Assembly: GCA_030141605.1 (NCBI GenBank)
Contig: JAQGDQ010000012.1
Coordinates: 126,001-190,000 of the forward strand
Origin: Tubiluchus corallicola
Taxonomy: Eukaryota > Priapulida > Priapulimorpha > Priapulimorphida > Tubiluchidae
Direction of reading: 5' to 3'
DNA length: 64,000 bases
Each line of letters starts with the position of its first letter. The first letter of the stretch is position 1. Positions 12,421-25,056 of this stretch are shown here, in pieces. The position numbers were made by a program, and so were the translations under genes. A model generated the notes under the pieces. That model searched no databases. It had not been told where the DNA came from and saw only the letters and a list, made by a program, of their open reading frames with translations.

Positions 12421-13666
12421 GTGTTGATTTGTGCACAAAATTCTTTTTGTGGGGTTTGGCTAGTTCAAAATTAATAAAAATCCTGCTGTCTGCTCAAAGT
12501 TTCCAATTGTTTTGTTGTTACTGAGCACTGGCTACATGTAGAAAAGCGGCGTGCTATATCAAGACTAAACGCACTGAAACAAGATATTACAGATACTGTA
12601 CAGCACACCATAAGATTTCATTCATTGCGTAAGACTGTATAAATGAACAGTAGTCTCTGTACCTTTTGTAATTACGAATAGTCAAAATGTTTAGCTCGGC
12701 TAACTTACTTGATTTTTCTTTAATTTATTCATTTTTTGTGTCTATATTGCAGAAAATTAAACCACTATATGCAACTAACAAAAATCACTGGTATTAAATA
12801 CTGTAGTAATAAATAGCGCTACTTAAAATTCAAATTTCAAATGCTACTGATATCTCACAAAAATTACCAAAACAACTTGGGGAAATAAAAGGCACATTAT
12901 TTACAAGTTGTTTACTAGCTGATATTTTAAACATTGTATTCTTTTTCTATGATAATAAATTAAAATGCTATTACGAAAAAATTACCAGTACTGTATAATA
13001 TGTAATAATAACAGTAAGACTAATTATAATATAGTAATAAATAATGCTACTTAAACAATCTAGCCAACTGAAACAAATGTCAAATGCTACTAATATTTCA
13101 AAAAAAAATGCTGAAGCAAAGGAATAATGATTATAATAAAAGATGCATTATCTACAACCTGTTGTCTTTCTGCCACTTTTAAAACTTTGCTCATTTCTAC
13201 TGATTTTTAGAATAGAGACTTGGAAAGACGACAACACAGGAGCTATTCATGTTTTTCACATTTACTTATATGCTGTACCGACTTGCAGCAAGTAAGTGTT
13301 TGTGAGAACGTGTGTTAAGTCATCAAGCTGGGCAGAGCTACATGCTGCTTGTAATCTATGTATTAATATGATTCTTTGCCCATGCACTCCAAAATTGGCA
13401 TATCTCAGTGGGATTCATGTGTTGGGTACAACTTCATGTCGGCAAGTAGCATCTCAAGCGGGCGCAAGTACTACATTTCGTTTTTGGTGTGTATTCATCT
13501 GCTGAATAAATACACTATTTACTGTAAATGGTAATTTTTTATGATTTATAATATTCTTTTAATGTTAGAATTAATATTTTTAATATATTTTTATACATTT
13601 TGTGATTTTTTTATGCAAAATTCATCAAATCTATATACATTACTGTACAATACATACTACGCATGT
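12421..13666. other. Gene-less AT-rich intergenic DNA
   Basis: No coding or structural-RNA signal recognised on either strand. Confidence 0.5.
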
Positions 13667-13808
13667 GCAAAAATACTTTAGACGGAGTAACGCAAAAACC
13701 CGCAAAACAGCGAAAATACCGCGATAAATATTTTACATTAATATTTTTGAAAACCCCTGAAACAGCAAGTCCACGTTAAACGCACCGCAAAATAGCGAGG
13801 GAACACTG
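13667..13808. mobile_element. pogo/Tigger-like transposon end (right terminal region)
   Basis: The segment repeats short motifs of the form AACCCGCAAAACAGCGAAAA, ACCGCGATAAAT and CCGCAAAATAGCGAGGG, and ends GGGAACACTG. Read in reverse the end is CAGTGTTCCCTCGCTATTTT, the style of pogo/Tigger-type terminal repeats. No matching left end or transposase was found, so this is probably a fragment. The 3' flank is not the expected TA. Confidence 0.5.
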
Positions 13809-14459
13809 TGTTTAAAATCAGGCGAAATCAAAGTTTGTTTATTTCTCACTGGTTAGCAGTAATGTTTTAAATTTTTTCAATGCACATTTTTTCACGGTTT
13901 GTTTTTTAGTTTCACAGTGTATTGCATAATTATTGTATAGTTATCGATTATTATATATCTCTTTTTGGTATCATGAATGTGTATGTTCTGATAAATTAAT
14001 ACACCGATTTGGTGGAAAATTTGATACCTTTTAGCATCCAGTACAATAAGCATAGTGCAAAACAGCAATCCTGCCTTCCCCAAAAGAACGATGTTATAAT
14101 AATTATTGCGTTTTACAGTTAAATTAAAAAAATACGTTTTTATATTACTGCGTCAAGTAAGTATATGAACTTGAAAAAATTATAAAATTCCCGGCCGGGT
14201 GTGTGATAAAAAAATATTACCCTGGCGATTTGACGGAAACAGAAATATTTTTATAGTTGGCCTAACAAAGCAAAATGTTATGCTTTCGTAGCACTGGGCA
14301 AATACAAATACTGCTGTATAAAAAGCACCAGAACACATCATAATGCTTAGGAAAAACAAGGATTGTCTTCTGGTGGTTATTTGACTTGTTACTTTACTAA
14401 ATGGTTCACTTAATCGTCACGCAGTTTAAGTGGAATTAAGACTTATTACTTTCGGTCAA
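13809..14459. other. Gene-less stretch
   Basis: AT-rich sequence with no recognised coding or repeat structure. Confidence 0.45.
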
Positions 14460-14620
14460 CCGCACAACCGTATATTATTTCCCGATACTTTACAGAGCAG
14501 TACCGATCGATATAATTACTTGCCGATACCACTACTAGTATCGGGGTTACCGAAGGAGACAGTATCAGACCTGGTACTAGCCCAGCTCTGTATCTGGCAA
14601 AGTAATACACAGTGAGGCGA
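14460..14620. mobile_element. Possible hAT remnant rich in TATCGG/CCGATA motifs
   Basis: CCGATACT, ACCGATCGAT, CCGATACC and AGTATCGG recur within about 100 bp. Interspersed TATCGG motifs near the ends are common in several hAT elements. There is no transposase or clear terminal repeat, so this is a weak call. Confidence 0.25.
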
Positions 14621-15199
14621 CACATGGCACTACCACACACGGCGGTGCAGTACAAGGTGAGTTTGTGCACGAGCATGTCAAGCAAGAACAAACGCTTCGC
14701 AAAGATAACAAATAATATGGCATCAAAGTCACTTGTCTTCTTTACAACGACATCAGGACCTAGGCTAGAGTTCAATTCATGTTGTACGGTTATTCTCATA
14801 CTCGTTTTAAATTATCGATAGATGGTCATACTTGTAAAAAAAACTCGGCTTTTGCTTCACTATTACCGCAAGGAACCTTCAAATTTACTGAGCTGTTTCA
14901 AAGTCTTGATACCTGTACTTAAATGTCAAATTAAATACAAAAGCAATAAAATTGAATCAATTAAACATGAATACCTTCCGCCAATACGGGGACCCTTTGC
15001 TTTCGTCTTTCTTACGCTTATTTCTCCTAGCCCACAACCGTTGAGGCGCAAGTGTTTGAGGCTTTGAAGTTTTATTTTTATCACATTCAGTACATTAGTA
15101 ACATTCAAAAATTCAATACATGGCGACAAACTATCAATACAGTTATGTTTTACAGTGATGTTACGTCTCATACAGTATCGTTAATATAAAAGAATAATT

Positions 15200-15800
15200 G
15201 TACTGCTGTAGGGGGGAGGGGGCAGTGTAAACTAGAGAAGCAGAGGCTTGCGTAAGCCCACAGACGTGTGAACAAAAAGAAAATAGAAAAAAGAAAAGGG
15301 AAAAAGGTTGGACAACAGTGAAAAGGAAGAAGGATGTGTTAGTGGAACTAGCATGAAGACAGACAATATGTTATACGATGTTTACATCGGCTTTAAAAAT
15401 TAATTATTGATGTCATTATGCAAAGCTTGCACAATAGCATTGTGGAATGACGGCTGCAATAAATGTGAGATATTATGACAACATAATATTATATTTACCG
15501 GAAATTATTACTTTCTATTTCTTTTTCATATTTGTATTGATTGAATCGTTTTTGTTCCTCATACCATTTCAAAGCCTTGGATTCACGTTTGTGGTGAATT
15601 GCCCTGTCACGTCTGTTCTACAGAAATTAGTGACAAACTTACTCATTCTGGCTGCATAGCGTCGATTATTTGGTTGAAATCGATTATTCAAGAATGTTGA
15701 AAAGAGATAATGTTTAATTTTACATGTGCATACAGCAGTGTTCATTTGCAGTATAATCATCAACAATGAAAATGTTATTAGTTTAGAGACACCTTAAACT
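15200..15800 (-). mobile_element. Decayed LINE 3' end, copy A
   Basis: On the minus strand, roughly 15770-15540, the degraded frame reads like the C-terminus of a non-LTR retrotransposon polymerase protein: a block with LFSTFLNN, then RYAARMSKFVTNFCR, then a position where the family-typical LW(N) is interrupted by TGA. The rest, towards 15200, aligns with the 3' flank of copy B, including GTTTACAT, the GGAATGACGGCTGCA-type block and A/G-rich tracts. Family (CR1/L2-like or other) cannot be fixed. Confidence 0.6.
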
Positions 15801-16089
15801 AAAATACTTTCATTTTCTAAGTTTCAAGTTTATTTAATTTATTACAACTTTATTTATTATTATTTATTTATTATAAATTAATTTATTACAATTATTTAAT
15901 ATTTTAATTTATTATCATTTATTGAATAATCCTGTGTGAAAAATAGACATATTGCAAAGTAACTGATAATAATTAATAACAAATTAACCTGAGGAGACCT
16001 TGGGATGGCGATGCCGCTACTGTTCGCCAAGGCCTCCTCGTAAAAAAACAAAATACTAAAGCAAAGCTGCAAAGGGTCGGATAAGAAAA

Positions 16090-16620
16090 TAAAGGGAAGG
16101 GAAAATGGTGTTTGGTAATGGAAAGACAATGATGGATGAGTGAACAAAAAAAGAACAGGGAGGAAGGTTAGATCACACAGGAAGGGAAGAATGATGAGTT
16201 AATGGAAATGGTAGTAGATTGAGAGTAAGAAAGACAGTAGACTGTGCGATGTTTACATTAGCTCTAAAGATTTATCAATGATGTCTTGTCTTGTATAATC
16301 TGTACCAGGATTGTGGTATGACTGCTGCAGTAGGAGTGGGATATTAAAAAGTGTTGTACTTGTTGAAAATCATTGCTCTGTATTTCTTTTTAAATTTTTG
16401 AATTGGCTGAATATTAATTCATCATTTATGTCATTCCAAAAGCGTCTATTCTACAGAAATTTACGACAAACTCATACATTCTGGTTGCGTAAAGCCGATT
16501 ATTAAAGAATGTTGGAAAGAGATGATATTTGGTTTTATGCATGTATATAGCTGTATTCATGTGTATTAAATCGTCAACAGTTAAAATTTTATTAGTTTTG
16601 AAACATGTTAATGTTTCATG
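16090..16620 (-). mobile_element. Decayed LINE 3' end, copy B
   Basis: A diverged duplicate of the 15200-15800 repeat in the same orientation. TCTATTCTACAGAAATTTACGACAAACTC corresponds to TCTGTTCTACAGAAATTAGTGACAAACTT in copy A. On the minus strand, about 16560-16440, it reads AIYMHKTKYHLFPTFFNN then YATRMYEFVVNFCR, again the C-terminal style of LINE proteins. The frame is broken soon after. Confidence 0.6.
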
Positions 16621-16989
16621 TGTTAATTAGGTAATCAATGTTTTAAGCATTGCTACACACAAACAAAGATGCACCCAATAGCTAATATAATTTATAAATA
16701 CAAAGCCCTTACAAGTGATTCTAAGACATTATCCTCTGACAACCTGTAGGTTATTTATAATTAGTTGTATAAGGGACAACAGTTTGTGAGATAAGGTAAT
16801 GTTAAACAATTGCACAGGGTTATTAAATGTAATTTGGTAAAACAATTTTAGTCCTGCATAATTACGACAGCTATACTTTTTGAATTTTTTTTTGACCATT
16901 ATCTATGTATGGCTTTCAATGCAGGTGTCCATTTAGAATGATTTCATTTGAGGCATTATTGATACTTTTAGCACCGTTATTAAGATCAG

Positions 16990-17153
16990 ATGAAAGGTGA
17001 GGTAAGGTGAGGTGAGGTGAAATGAGATGAGGTGAGATGAGATGAGATAAGATGAGGTGAGGTGAGATAATTAAGACAAGACAAGACAAGACAAGACAAG
17101 ACAAGACAAGACAAGACAAGGCAAAGCAAGACAAGATAAGACAAGATAAGATA
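16990..17153. repeat. Pentanucleotide arrays (GGTGA/GATGA)n then (ACAAG)n
   Basis: Positions 16990-17071 are GGTGA, GATGA and GATAA units. From 17072 to 17153 the array switches to ACAAG units that decay to ATAAG. Both have a 5-bp period, so the second may derive from the first. Confidence 0.93.
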
Positions 17154-19136
17154 AATTATATTTAGTATTTAGTTACACTAATTATTACTTTTTAGCAACT
17201 TTTGGAATTTACGTAACTAATCAAGAAATTTTGAATGTTGTAGGGAAAATGGAAGAGATTTTGAGCCTTCCCTTTTTGTGAGGCTACTCCGCCTAGGTTA
17301 CATTAATGGTTAGAAAAATTGTAAATTTAAGAATGTTAGAAAGATGCATTTTTAATAAAGCTTACAGCAAAAAATTATGGAACTGACTAGATCCAATACA
17401 AGATTACATTGCAAAAGTCAAGTAAATGACCTGTTCTGACGGTAAGACTTAAACAACCCCCATTAACACCTGGTTTTGACTTTCTTAAATGAACGTTAGA
17501 TGACTTTTAAACAATGCAAATGCTATAGCCAACAATGTCTAATACTGCTACAGTAAAGTTTAATTATCATAATGAAGCCTCAGTTCTTTATTTAAATAAT
17601 GGATTAATATGACTATAACAAATTATGGTATAGTGCTGTGAGTAGTAATTCAAATTTATTTTTAGCATTATCTGTAATACGGAACTTATCTGTAACGACT
17701 GGTTCATTTACAAAAGTTAGCATGATTCACACTTAGTTATCTGCTTCTGCGATTTACTGATTTGATTATACTTAGTTGTCTTGCAGTCTGATCGCATCGA
17801 CAACATTAAAGCTATAATACACGACATCAGAAAAAAGACCAAAATGGCTAGGAGTGTATTTTTTCTCGGAAACGCAAAGTTGTGAACATATTCTTTGCTC
17901 ACTGCACAATTGCTCTAATGAAAGTTTGCTCTCGCATTTTTCGTAAGTTACATAGACAACCGAATGATCTAAGACGGAGGGATGGTACTTCCATGATCTT
18001 GATTATTGGAACTACCATCTTGAGCAGTAGTGGGCTAAATAGTAGCTGTTACAGTGGGATTTACACTAGATATGTTTGAAATTTGCAATGAATAACACTC
18101 TTTACAGAATTAAGTTTTAGACAACAATATGCAGCTTTTGAAAGAATGCTTTCGAACTCGAAATTTATGAAGTGCTGAGAATACGAGTACTTGAACTTCG
18201 TAAAAACAAGAGGAATGTTGTTGCAAAGGCGACAGCTCGTGTTCCTGTGCACGGAGAAAGAAAATCAACTTGGATACTAATAACTGAGATACCAATGAAA
18301 TAAAAAAACTGTTGTTGCTTCTTTCCAAGACTGCTAACCCGTTAACACTATATCATTACAAAAAATGTTGGTTTCAGCGTACAAGTTAAAAGCTGTTTCT
18401 AAAGAATTCATATCAAATATAGTTGAGTCTAGAGTGATTGTGCTTAATTAATAACAAATAAATTGTGTCATCAAGTTTCATCATGATCGTCTGTTGTTAA
18501 AAGTGGTATACATGTGTATTCTAAATATATAAAAAGTTTGGTAAATCATATTTCAATCGTTTCAGTGATGACAGTTTTCACACAAAAAATTTCAGTCAAT
18601 TTTTGACAGTCTGCGTACAAAAGAAGAGAAGAGAACCAGGTTCTATAGAAATTACGTGCATGATTCATTCTCATTATCTAATCGATCACAAGCTACTTTG
18701 ACAAGACTGACGACTCCATTCTATTTGTTAGGTCACCCAATCTTTCCCATTTATCTCAGTGATCGCAATTACCCCCTTGGGTTTGGCGTCCTGCCATTGT
18801 ATTAGGACAAAGGTTAGTTAACGCAATACGTACATGGTTTCTCTTACTGCCATAACCCATCGTGAACATGTGAACTGTGCATTGTTCTGAGTATTGTTTA
18901 TAGTTTGCAAAAGTTATCGATTGATCTAACAGCATTATCATTACGTGTTGCATATCTAAAATAGAACTAACGTTTATCATCATTATTATTAAATTTTGTC
19001 GGTAAGTCATTTTGTTATTAATCGCATTTTTTCTAATTAATCACTTCAGTTGCTTTTTAGGCAATTGGTTTAGTGATAATTGATTAGAAGTCCTTATTTT
19101 TTTCGTGTTGGATAGGTCAATAGTAATAATTTTTTT
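17154..19136. other. Gene-less AT-rich intergenic DNA
   Basis: No open frame with splice support or similarity on either strand. No other structure recognised. Confidence 0.5.
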
Positions 19137-19190
19137 GTAGTCGTCGTCGTCGTGATCATCATCATCGATCATGTTCTGATGATGATCATT
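19137..19190. repeat. (GTC)n/(ATC)n short array
   Basis: GTCGTCGTCGTC followed by ATCATCATC-type units. Confidence 0.75.
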
Positions 19191-19809
19191 TTGTTCGATT
19201 ATCTGTCTTGAATCACCTGTAATCATTTGACGTAGTAAAAATTATTATGAAAATAAATTTCTTAAATAAATTGAAGTAATGATTGGGGGAAAGATACTTA
19301 ATTATATGTAAAGTAAAGTTCGAAGTGATAATCAATCAGTAGAAGGCTGCCTTAATTAGAGACCGCACGCTATGCATGTCAGTTTTTTTCTAATTTTTAT
19401 TTATATTATTTATACTAACATATGCCACGCCATCATCTTCAGATCTAATAATAGATCTTGTAATAAGAAGAAAAATCTCGATTAATAATAATTGGTTGTG
19501 TCCTTGGGGTTTATTAACTTGATGTAGCTGTGAAAAATGCGAATTTAAGGATATAAATCACGTCCAAAACTGTAGACTATAATTTCGTATGCGCCAGTAC
19601 CTCCATTTCTGAAGTCTTTTTGTTCAAGCCCAAGAATAATAGATTAAACAAGCATGAAAATCAGAAACACATCAATCAACTAACTAATGAAAGGAAAAAA
19701 TAATGACCAAGGTGCAATTGTTCCCCGTCTCTGACAATATCCCTCGCTGCGTTCTTCGATCTCGCTCGACCCTTACATACTTTTTACTTTCTTTGCGTGT
19801 ATACAATTA

Positions 19810-20012
19810 TAACTACAGCGAGGACGAGGACGGTGGCAGTGGTGACGATAACAACAACAACAGCTACAACAGAAACAGCAACACTATGGCTATTGTAATG
19901 GCAACGGCGACAATAACACAACGACAACAGGAATAATAATAATAGTAATAATAACGACAACAACAACGACGACGACAGTAGCAGCAGCAGCAGCAGCAAC
20001 AACAACAACAAC
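19810..20012. repeat. Cluster of trinucleotide repeats (AAC, ATA, CGA, GCA)
   Basis: A ~200-bp run of imperfect AAC, AAT, ACG, GAC, GCA and AAC trinucleotides, ending in AGCAGCAGCAGCAGCAGC then AACAACAACAAC. Open frames through it are low-complexity artefacts. Confidence 0.9.
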
Positions 20013-21610
20013 TAAAAAACCGACCTTGACTAACAATGGTATTATAAAATTAACTTCGTATAACCTAAATTTTTTATCAGTACAGCCGTACTAACAATGG
20101 TTTAATGTGTTATGATCTCAGTCCCCAAAATTGTCTCACAAACAAGATTGGGAGATGCTGAACTGCACTTATTAGATGCTGATACTTAGGGTTGTGCGTA
20201 TCCAAACTGTAGAATACGAAGCGAGACACAGAGCCTTCATCAAGTACAATAATAACACCGTTAGCATATGTAGCTGTCATTGTTTATTACATTGAAGGCG
20301 CTGTCTAATGAACTGAAAACAATCAGCTGAGGTCTGTCTTAAGAATCAGGCAGTACAGTTTGAACATTCAACACAGTCGTCATAAGCTTATTAAAATAAA
20401 TCGCACCACGAGTGTCTGAGTGATTAATGTAAAACATGTGGCTAATTATAAAGCAGATATATAGATAACCGGATGCACAAACAGACAAGCAATCGAACTT
20501 GAACAAAAAAAACAACAAACAAATAAATTATGAGGGTTGTTGACTCATACAAGAGATACAAGAAACATTCCACTGGTACCATCTAGCAGAAATTATAGTT
20601 ATTATGTTTAGAAATAAATTAAAATGAAGTAATACTCGGACCTTGCAATTAAAATGAACGTTTCCTGTCATTTTAACATTATTTTTTCTTTCTTCTTTTC
20701 TGTTTTTGCATATTCGGCTTTATTTATACCACATGGCTTCCTAAGTTAATTGTGACACACTCGTTCTGAAATATTTCCGCTTTTTTTCGTGAAAATAGCG
20801 TTTTGCTTCGGGGGTTTCTGTTTTTCGCACGCAGCTGACTCTGTTTATCACAAACACAAAAAAAGTCGAGCAGGAGTTTGCTAAGAGCAATAGTGTAACA
20901 CAAACGTGAAAGTTGTTTTCGTTCACATAGGCCTACATGGTTTTAAATTAAATTAATTCTAAGTTTACACCACCATTAGTCAACTACTATAAAATGAACT
21001 ACTCGGTCCGCTATGTCTAATCAAGCCGCCCCTACCATTTTGAAGAGCAATTATAAACCAAAGGTTACATATTCGAAAATCTTAAATGTTTGCAAATTTT
21101 ACTAAATGTGTGTTGTATTTGAACTGCGCTGGAACTAATCATGTTTAGATTGGTTCTAGCATGAACTTCCATGCTGCACCATACTTCAAAGACGCATCGG
21201 TTTGACATGAATGATTTCGTATTTGTCCTCCGAAGTGCGCTGCTTGTGTTACTCATACTAGAACACTTCATTATGATTGTGCAACATTGATTTGCAGTTG
21301 CTGGGCCGGTATATTGACGCTGATTCAAAGTCATCGAACCTGACTGTGACTCCAATCTCTGTTTACTGTTATTCTTATATTCAGTTATTCTGATGCTACA
21401 GTTAAATTTTTGCAATATACACGTGGATTCAAATTGCTATAAAGCGTAAGTGACTGTGGTTGTAGGTATAGTTATGTGAATAAATATTTTGTGTTGCACT
21501 TTGTAAATATTTTGTGCAGCTATATTGTAGGTCTGATGTTTAGTATTATCTGAAAATCATTACCCGAGCTCTGCCCGCTGATAAAGATATTTCAATTATA
21601 AAATATATAT
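20013..21610. other. Gene-less intergenic DNA
   Basis: A 116-codon minus-strand frame at 21065-21415 has no similarity, splice context or low-complexity explanation. I do not call it. Nothing else recognised. Confidence 0.45.
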
Positions 21611-21676
21611 CTGTCTGTCTGTCTGCCTGCCTGCCTGCCTGCCTGCCTGCTTACCTCCCTCCCTCCCTCCCTCCCT

Positions 21677-21720
<44 letters not shown>

Positions 21721-21722
21721 TT
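21611..21722. repeat. Compound microsatellite (CTGT)n(CTGC)n(CTCC)n(CT)n
   Basis: Pure pyrimidine-rich runs change unit in sequence: CTGT, CTGC, CTCC, then CT. Confidence 0.95.
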
Positions 21723-22190
21723 TCTCTGGCATCAAATTACCTTTCAATTGTCAATGTTATTTCTAATGTTTACAATTTCTTTCTCGTTTAGCACTAGCTA
21801 TCACTATTAGTGCATTTAGTTAATAATGCAGTTTCCACGAGGTAAACTTGTACAACTTATCTGCTGCTCATGCCAACCAGCTATCAATCCTATGTGTCAG
21901 TTGGTGTAAAACAGTGGCCAACTTATCTTAGAGTCCCTTAAAAATCGTATTTCCGGGATTCGACTGTGCTAGATTATTTTTATATTTGTCAATATTTTCT
22001 GAACTGGTTTAAAACAGTACAGTTTTATTTGGTGATTATATTGTTTAGCATTTTGCATCAATCTGTCATCTCCAGGTCTTCAAACTCAAATGATAAATCA
22101 TATATTTCTGGCTCTGAATTGCCCAAAACCTTAAAACAAAATCTAAGCATGCTTCAAGAAATTTTGTGCAATCTGAACTTTCACACAGTC

Positions 22191-22394
<204 letters not shown>

Positions 22395-25016
22395 AGTTAT
22401 ATAACTTAACATTTTTTTAAGTTACAAGTTATTATTGGAAAGAAATAAAATTGCTACAGCTACATAATCAGCCAAAATAATTCTCGCTAGTTTCTCCAAA
22501 CTTGACGATATACGTACGTGCGCTAATGTAAAATCGTAAACGGCACTGCAAATTTGGAATTGTGACACCGCTTAAACGGAAGGAAAAAGCAAATTTAAAG
22601 CGTTGCTATATTATATTGCATTACGCTTGCCTATTTGAAAGATTTATGTAACTAGAAAAGTTATCTAAACCTGTTTCAAACAGACATGGTCAAAATGGTT
22701 GTGCCTAACGGTCATCGTGTGAGATTAAATTTCAAGTTTTATTGGTGATACATCACAATTATTGGTTATACAGCGAGGCTGGTAATACAAACTCTGCGCA
22801 TAATAAGGCACTAAAGCAGTAAGTGATGCCAAATTTCAAGACGATTTTTAGCTTTACGTAAGTAAAAGGTTTTCATGTCCTTTAATCACAAGCTACAACA
22901 AGACTTGTCAAGTTCTCCATATTCGTTTCATAGCTTGAAACCGCTAATTGCACATTAAAATATCGCAATTTTTCTAAATGGCGTGAACTATAAAAATAAC
23001 GTTATAATTTGTTACTATAACTGTTCATATAAGGCATAGACCTATTGAGCCTGCTTTGACTGGGTTGGACTCTGTCAGTAAAAATGCGTGCTGAGCAAGC
23101 TATTGACGCAACCATGCTTTTTTATTATCAGCGATAGTTCATTGTTTTACTGACTAATGATTTTGATAGGTTCCATTTTGGTGAAGTTTCCTACATCTGG
23201 AGCCACCGCGAGCGTCTTGATGGTAGAGACTGGTAGAAGAATCCGCGGCCTTGTTTACACATCCTTTCCGACAGCAATCTTAACGGAACAACAGGTTTCA
23301 ATTTCATCGCCCTAATGAGACAAGCAGCCTTGAGATGCAATGGGTTGCATTTGCATAAACATTGAGGAAGGCAGATCCATAAACGGACCACGCCTTTCAG
23401 CAGTTCGCTTCCTAAATATTCGGTTTCCAAATTTACTACAGGTTTCCAGTATTTGCATAAATTGCCTTATTTATAATAATTATTGTGCCATACATTCAGA
23501 TTCTCAGTTTAATGTAGGCGGTTGTTCTTTGTCAGCAAATGCAGATCACCCGCGGGCTTAGTAGGCCGTAGTACACAAGCTGCGAGTGACCAAATTATAG
23601 AAACAATTCAAATCTCAATTGAAATCTCCTCCTAGATTTAACAGAACCTCTTGTTTGTTTTCCGGTCTATGAAGCTTCCTCTGTTCCGCACATCTGGCAG
23701 TAGTGCCGCGCTTGAAAGACAGGCTTATCAGCTCAGCCATACACTGCTTTCCAGCATATTCAATCACTATTGATGAATAAGAATAATTTTCGCATCGTTC
23801 CCGTTGCTTATTGTTATGCAAACTTTGACGATTAATAACTGATGATAACCCATTGCCAGTTTGCAACCACGGCTGCTGTCCCATCATAAGCTGCGTTTTT
23901 ACGGTTCCTTTGTCTGGTTACTAAACGCTGGACGGCTGTTTTTATTACTTTAAAGTTTAGTGTTTCCGTTTTTCATTTCGTTTTTAGGAATATTGGCTTC
24001 TGTGCTTTTATTCACTTTTTGCCAACTAGACGGTAAGAATAGCGAAGAAATAAAAAAAACTGGTCGGTCATTTTTTAATCGACGATCATTAATATAATGC
24101 AGATTCATCGCAAGAAATAATAATGTATTGCACAAATAAACTTATGCACTTTAACATCTTCAAAAGTCTTATCTTCAGTACTGACTATTTGCTTTGAAAC
24201 ATAATCTCCCTGTAACACTTTTCTAAATCAGTGGCATCTCTTTTTCGTCACGCTTCCGTAGTGCCAATTCACAATAGGGCTTACGATCGACTTTGTTTTG
24301 CTAAAGTGTTGGCTGTGGCCGCCGTGCTTTTCTAAAGGTCAATAGCCCTTCTTCTAGCTTTGCAGGGTTTTAGAAAGGAACTTTTTCTTTTGCAAGAAAT
24401 AACTGCTACTAATCGGTCGCCTTTCAGCGCAGACTAAGTACATGTATAATGCACGCTTTACTGTGCAAAAAGCGATGCACTATGTCGCTACATGCTTCTA
24501 ATTCTCAGCTGTCACGGGGAAAAGCTGCAAAATCTTTTTAAGGGATTAGCGCGCCCGTAAAGTAAATAGTTCTTTGTTTTTTCTTAACAGGTAAAACCCA
24601 ATCTGCCTTTGTTGCCGTAGGGCAGACCGAGAACCAGTTTGATGCCTAAGTTGAGCTGCTACTGCTGACTATTGAAACAAATGCTTAGTTATTAATGAAA
24701 GCATATAATTATAAGACTGAAATGTATAATAGAATGCTAGTCCTAACATTGTATATTACCGAGGTATATATTTTTGCACCCTATCTTGGATACCGTTATG
24801 ATTGTGTAGGCGCAGAATTAAGTACGCCCACATATTACCTTATCCAACACGCCATACTGCAAAGAACAAGCGGTAAAATACTAGATTTCTGAAGTTTAAA
24901 TTATTACCATGTTCTAAGCATTATTTTTCATTTTCTTATGTTTGTGTAGGTGCGAATACCCGGTGTAACATAAACGGCATAATCTGCACCCAGTAGATAA
25001 TTAGCTAATAATAATG
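22395..25016. other. Gene-less intergenic DNA, moderately higher GC
   Basis: Several 60-90 codon frames occur (for example minus strand 23615-23887) but none has flanking splice sites or a recognised family. Possibly distal regulatory DNA for the kazrin gene. Confidence 0.45.
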
Positions 25017-25056
25017 AATAATAATAATAATGATGATGATGATGATGATGATGATG
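25017..25056. repeat. (AAT)n(GAT)n microsatellite
   Basis: AATAATAATAAT then eight or so GAT units. Confidence 0.9.

Noticed and set aside
11794-12438. Minus-strand open frame of 214 codons, rich in His, Thr and Pro
   Set aside because: It lies entirely within the GTGGTGT minisatellite. Several other frames there are also open for the same reason.
14446-14799. 117-codon minus-strand open frame
   Set aside because: No domain, no splice sites, overlaps a probable hAT-like remnant.
14926-15171. 81-codon minus-strand frame with a LQSLKHLRLNGCGL leucine-rich look
   Set aside because: Only one leucine-rich unit, no neighbouring repeats or supported splice sites. Probably chance or LINE flank.
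21065-21415. 116-codon minus-strand open frame
   Set aside because: No similarity, no exon context; expected by chance in 64 kb.
23615-23887. 90-codon minus-strand open frame
   Set aside because: No recognised family and no splice support.
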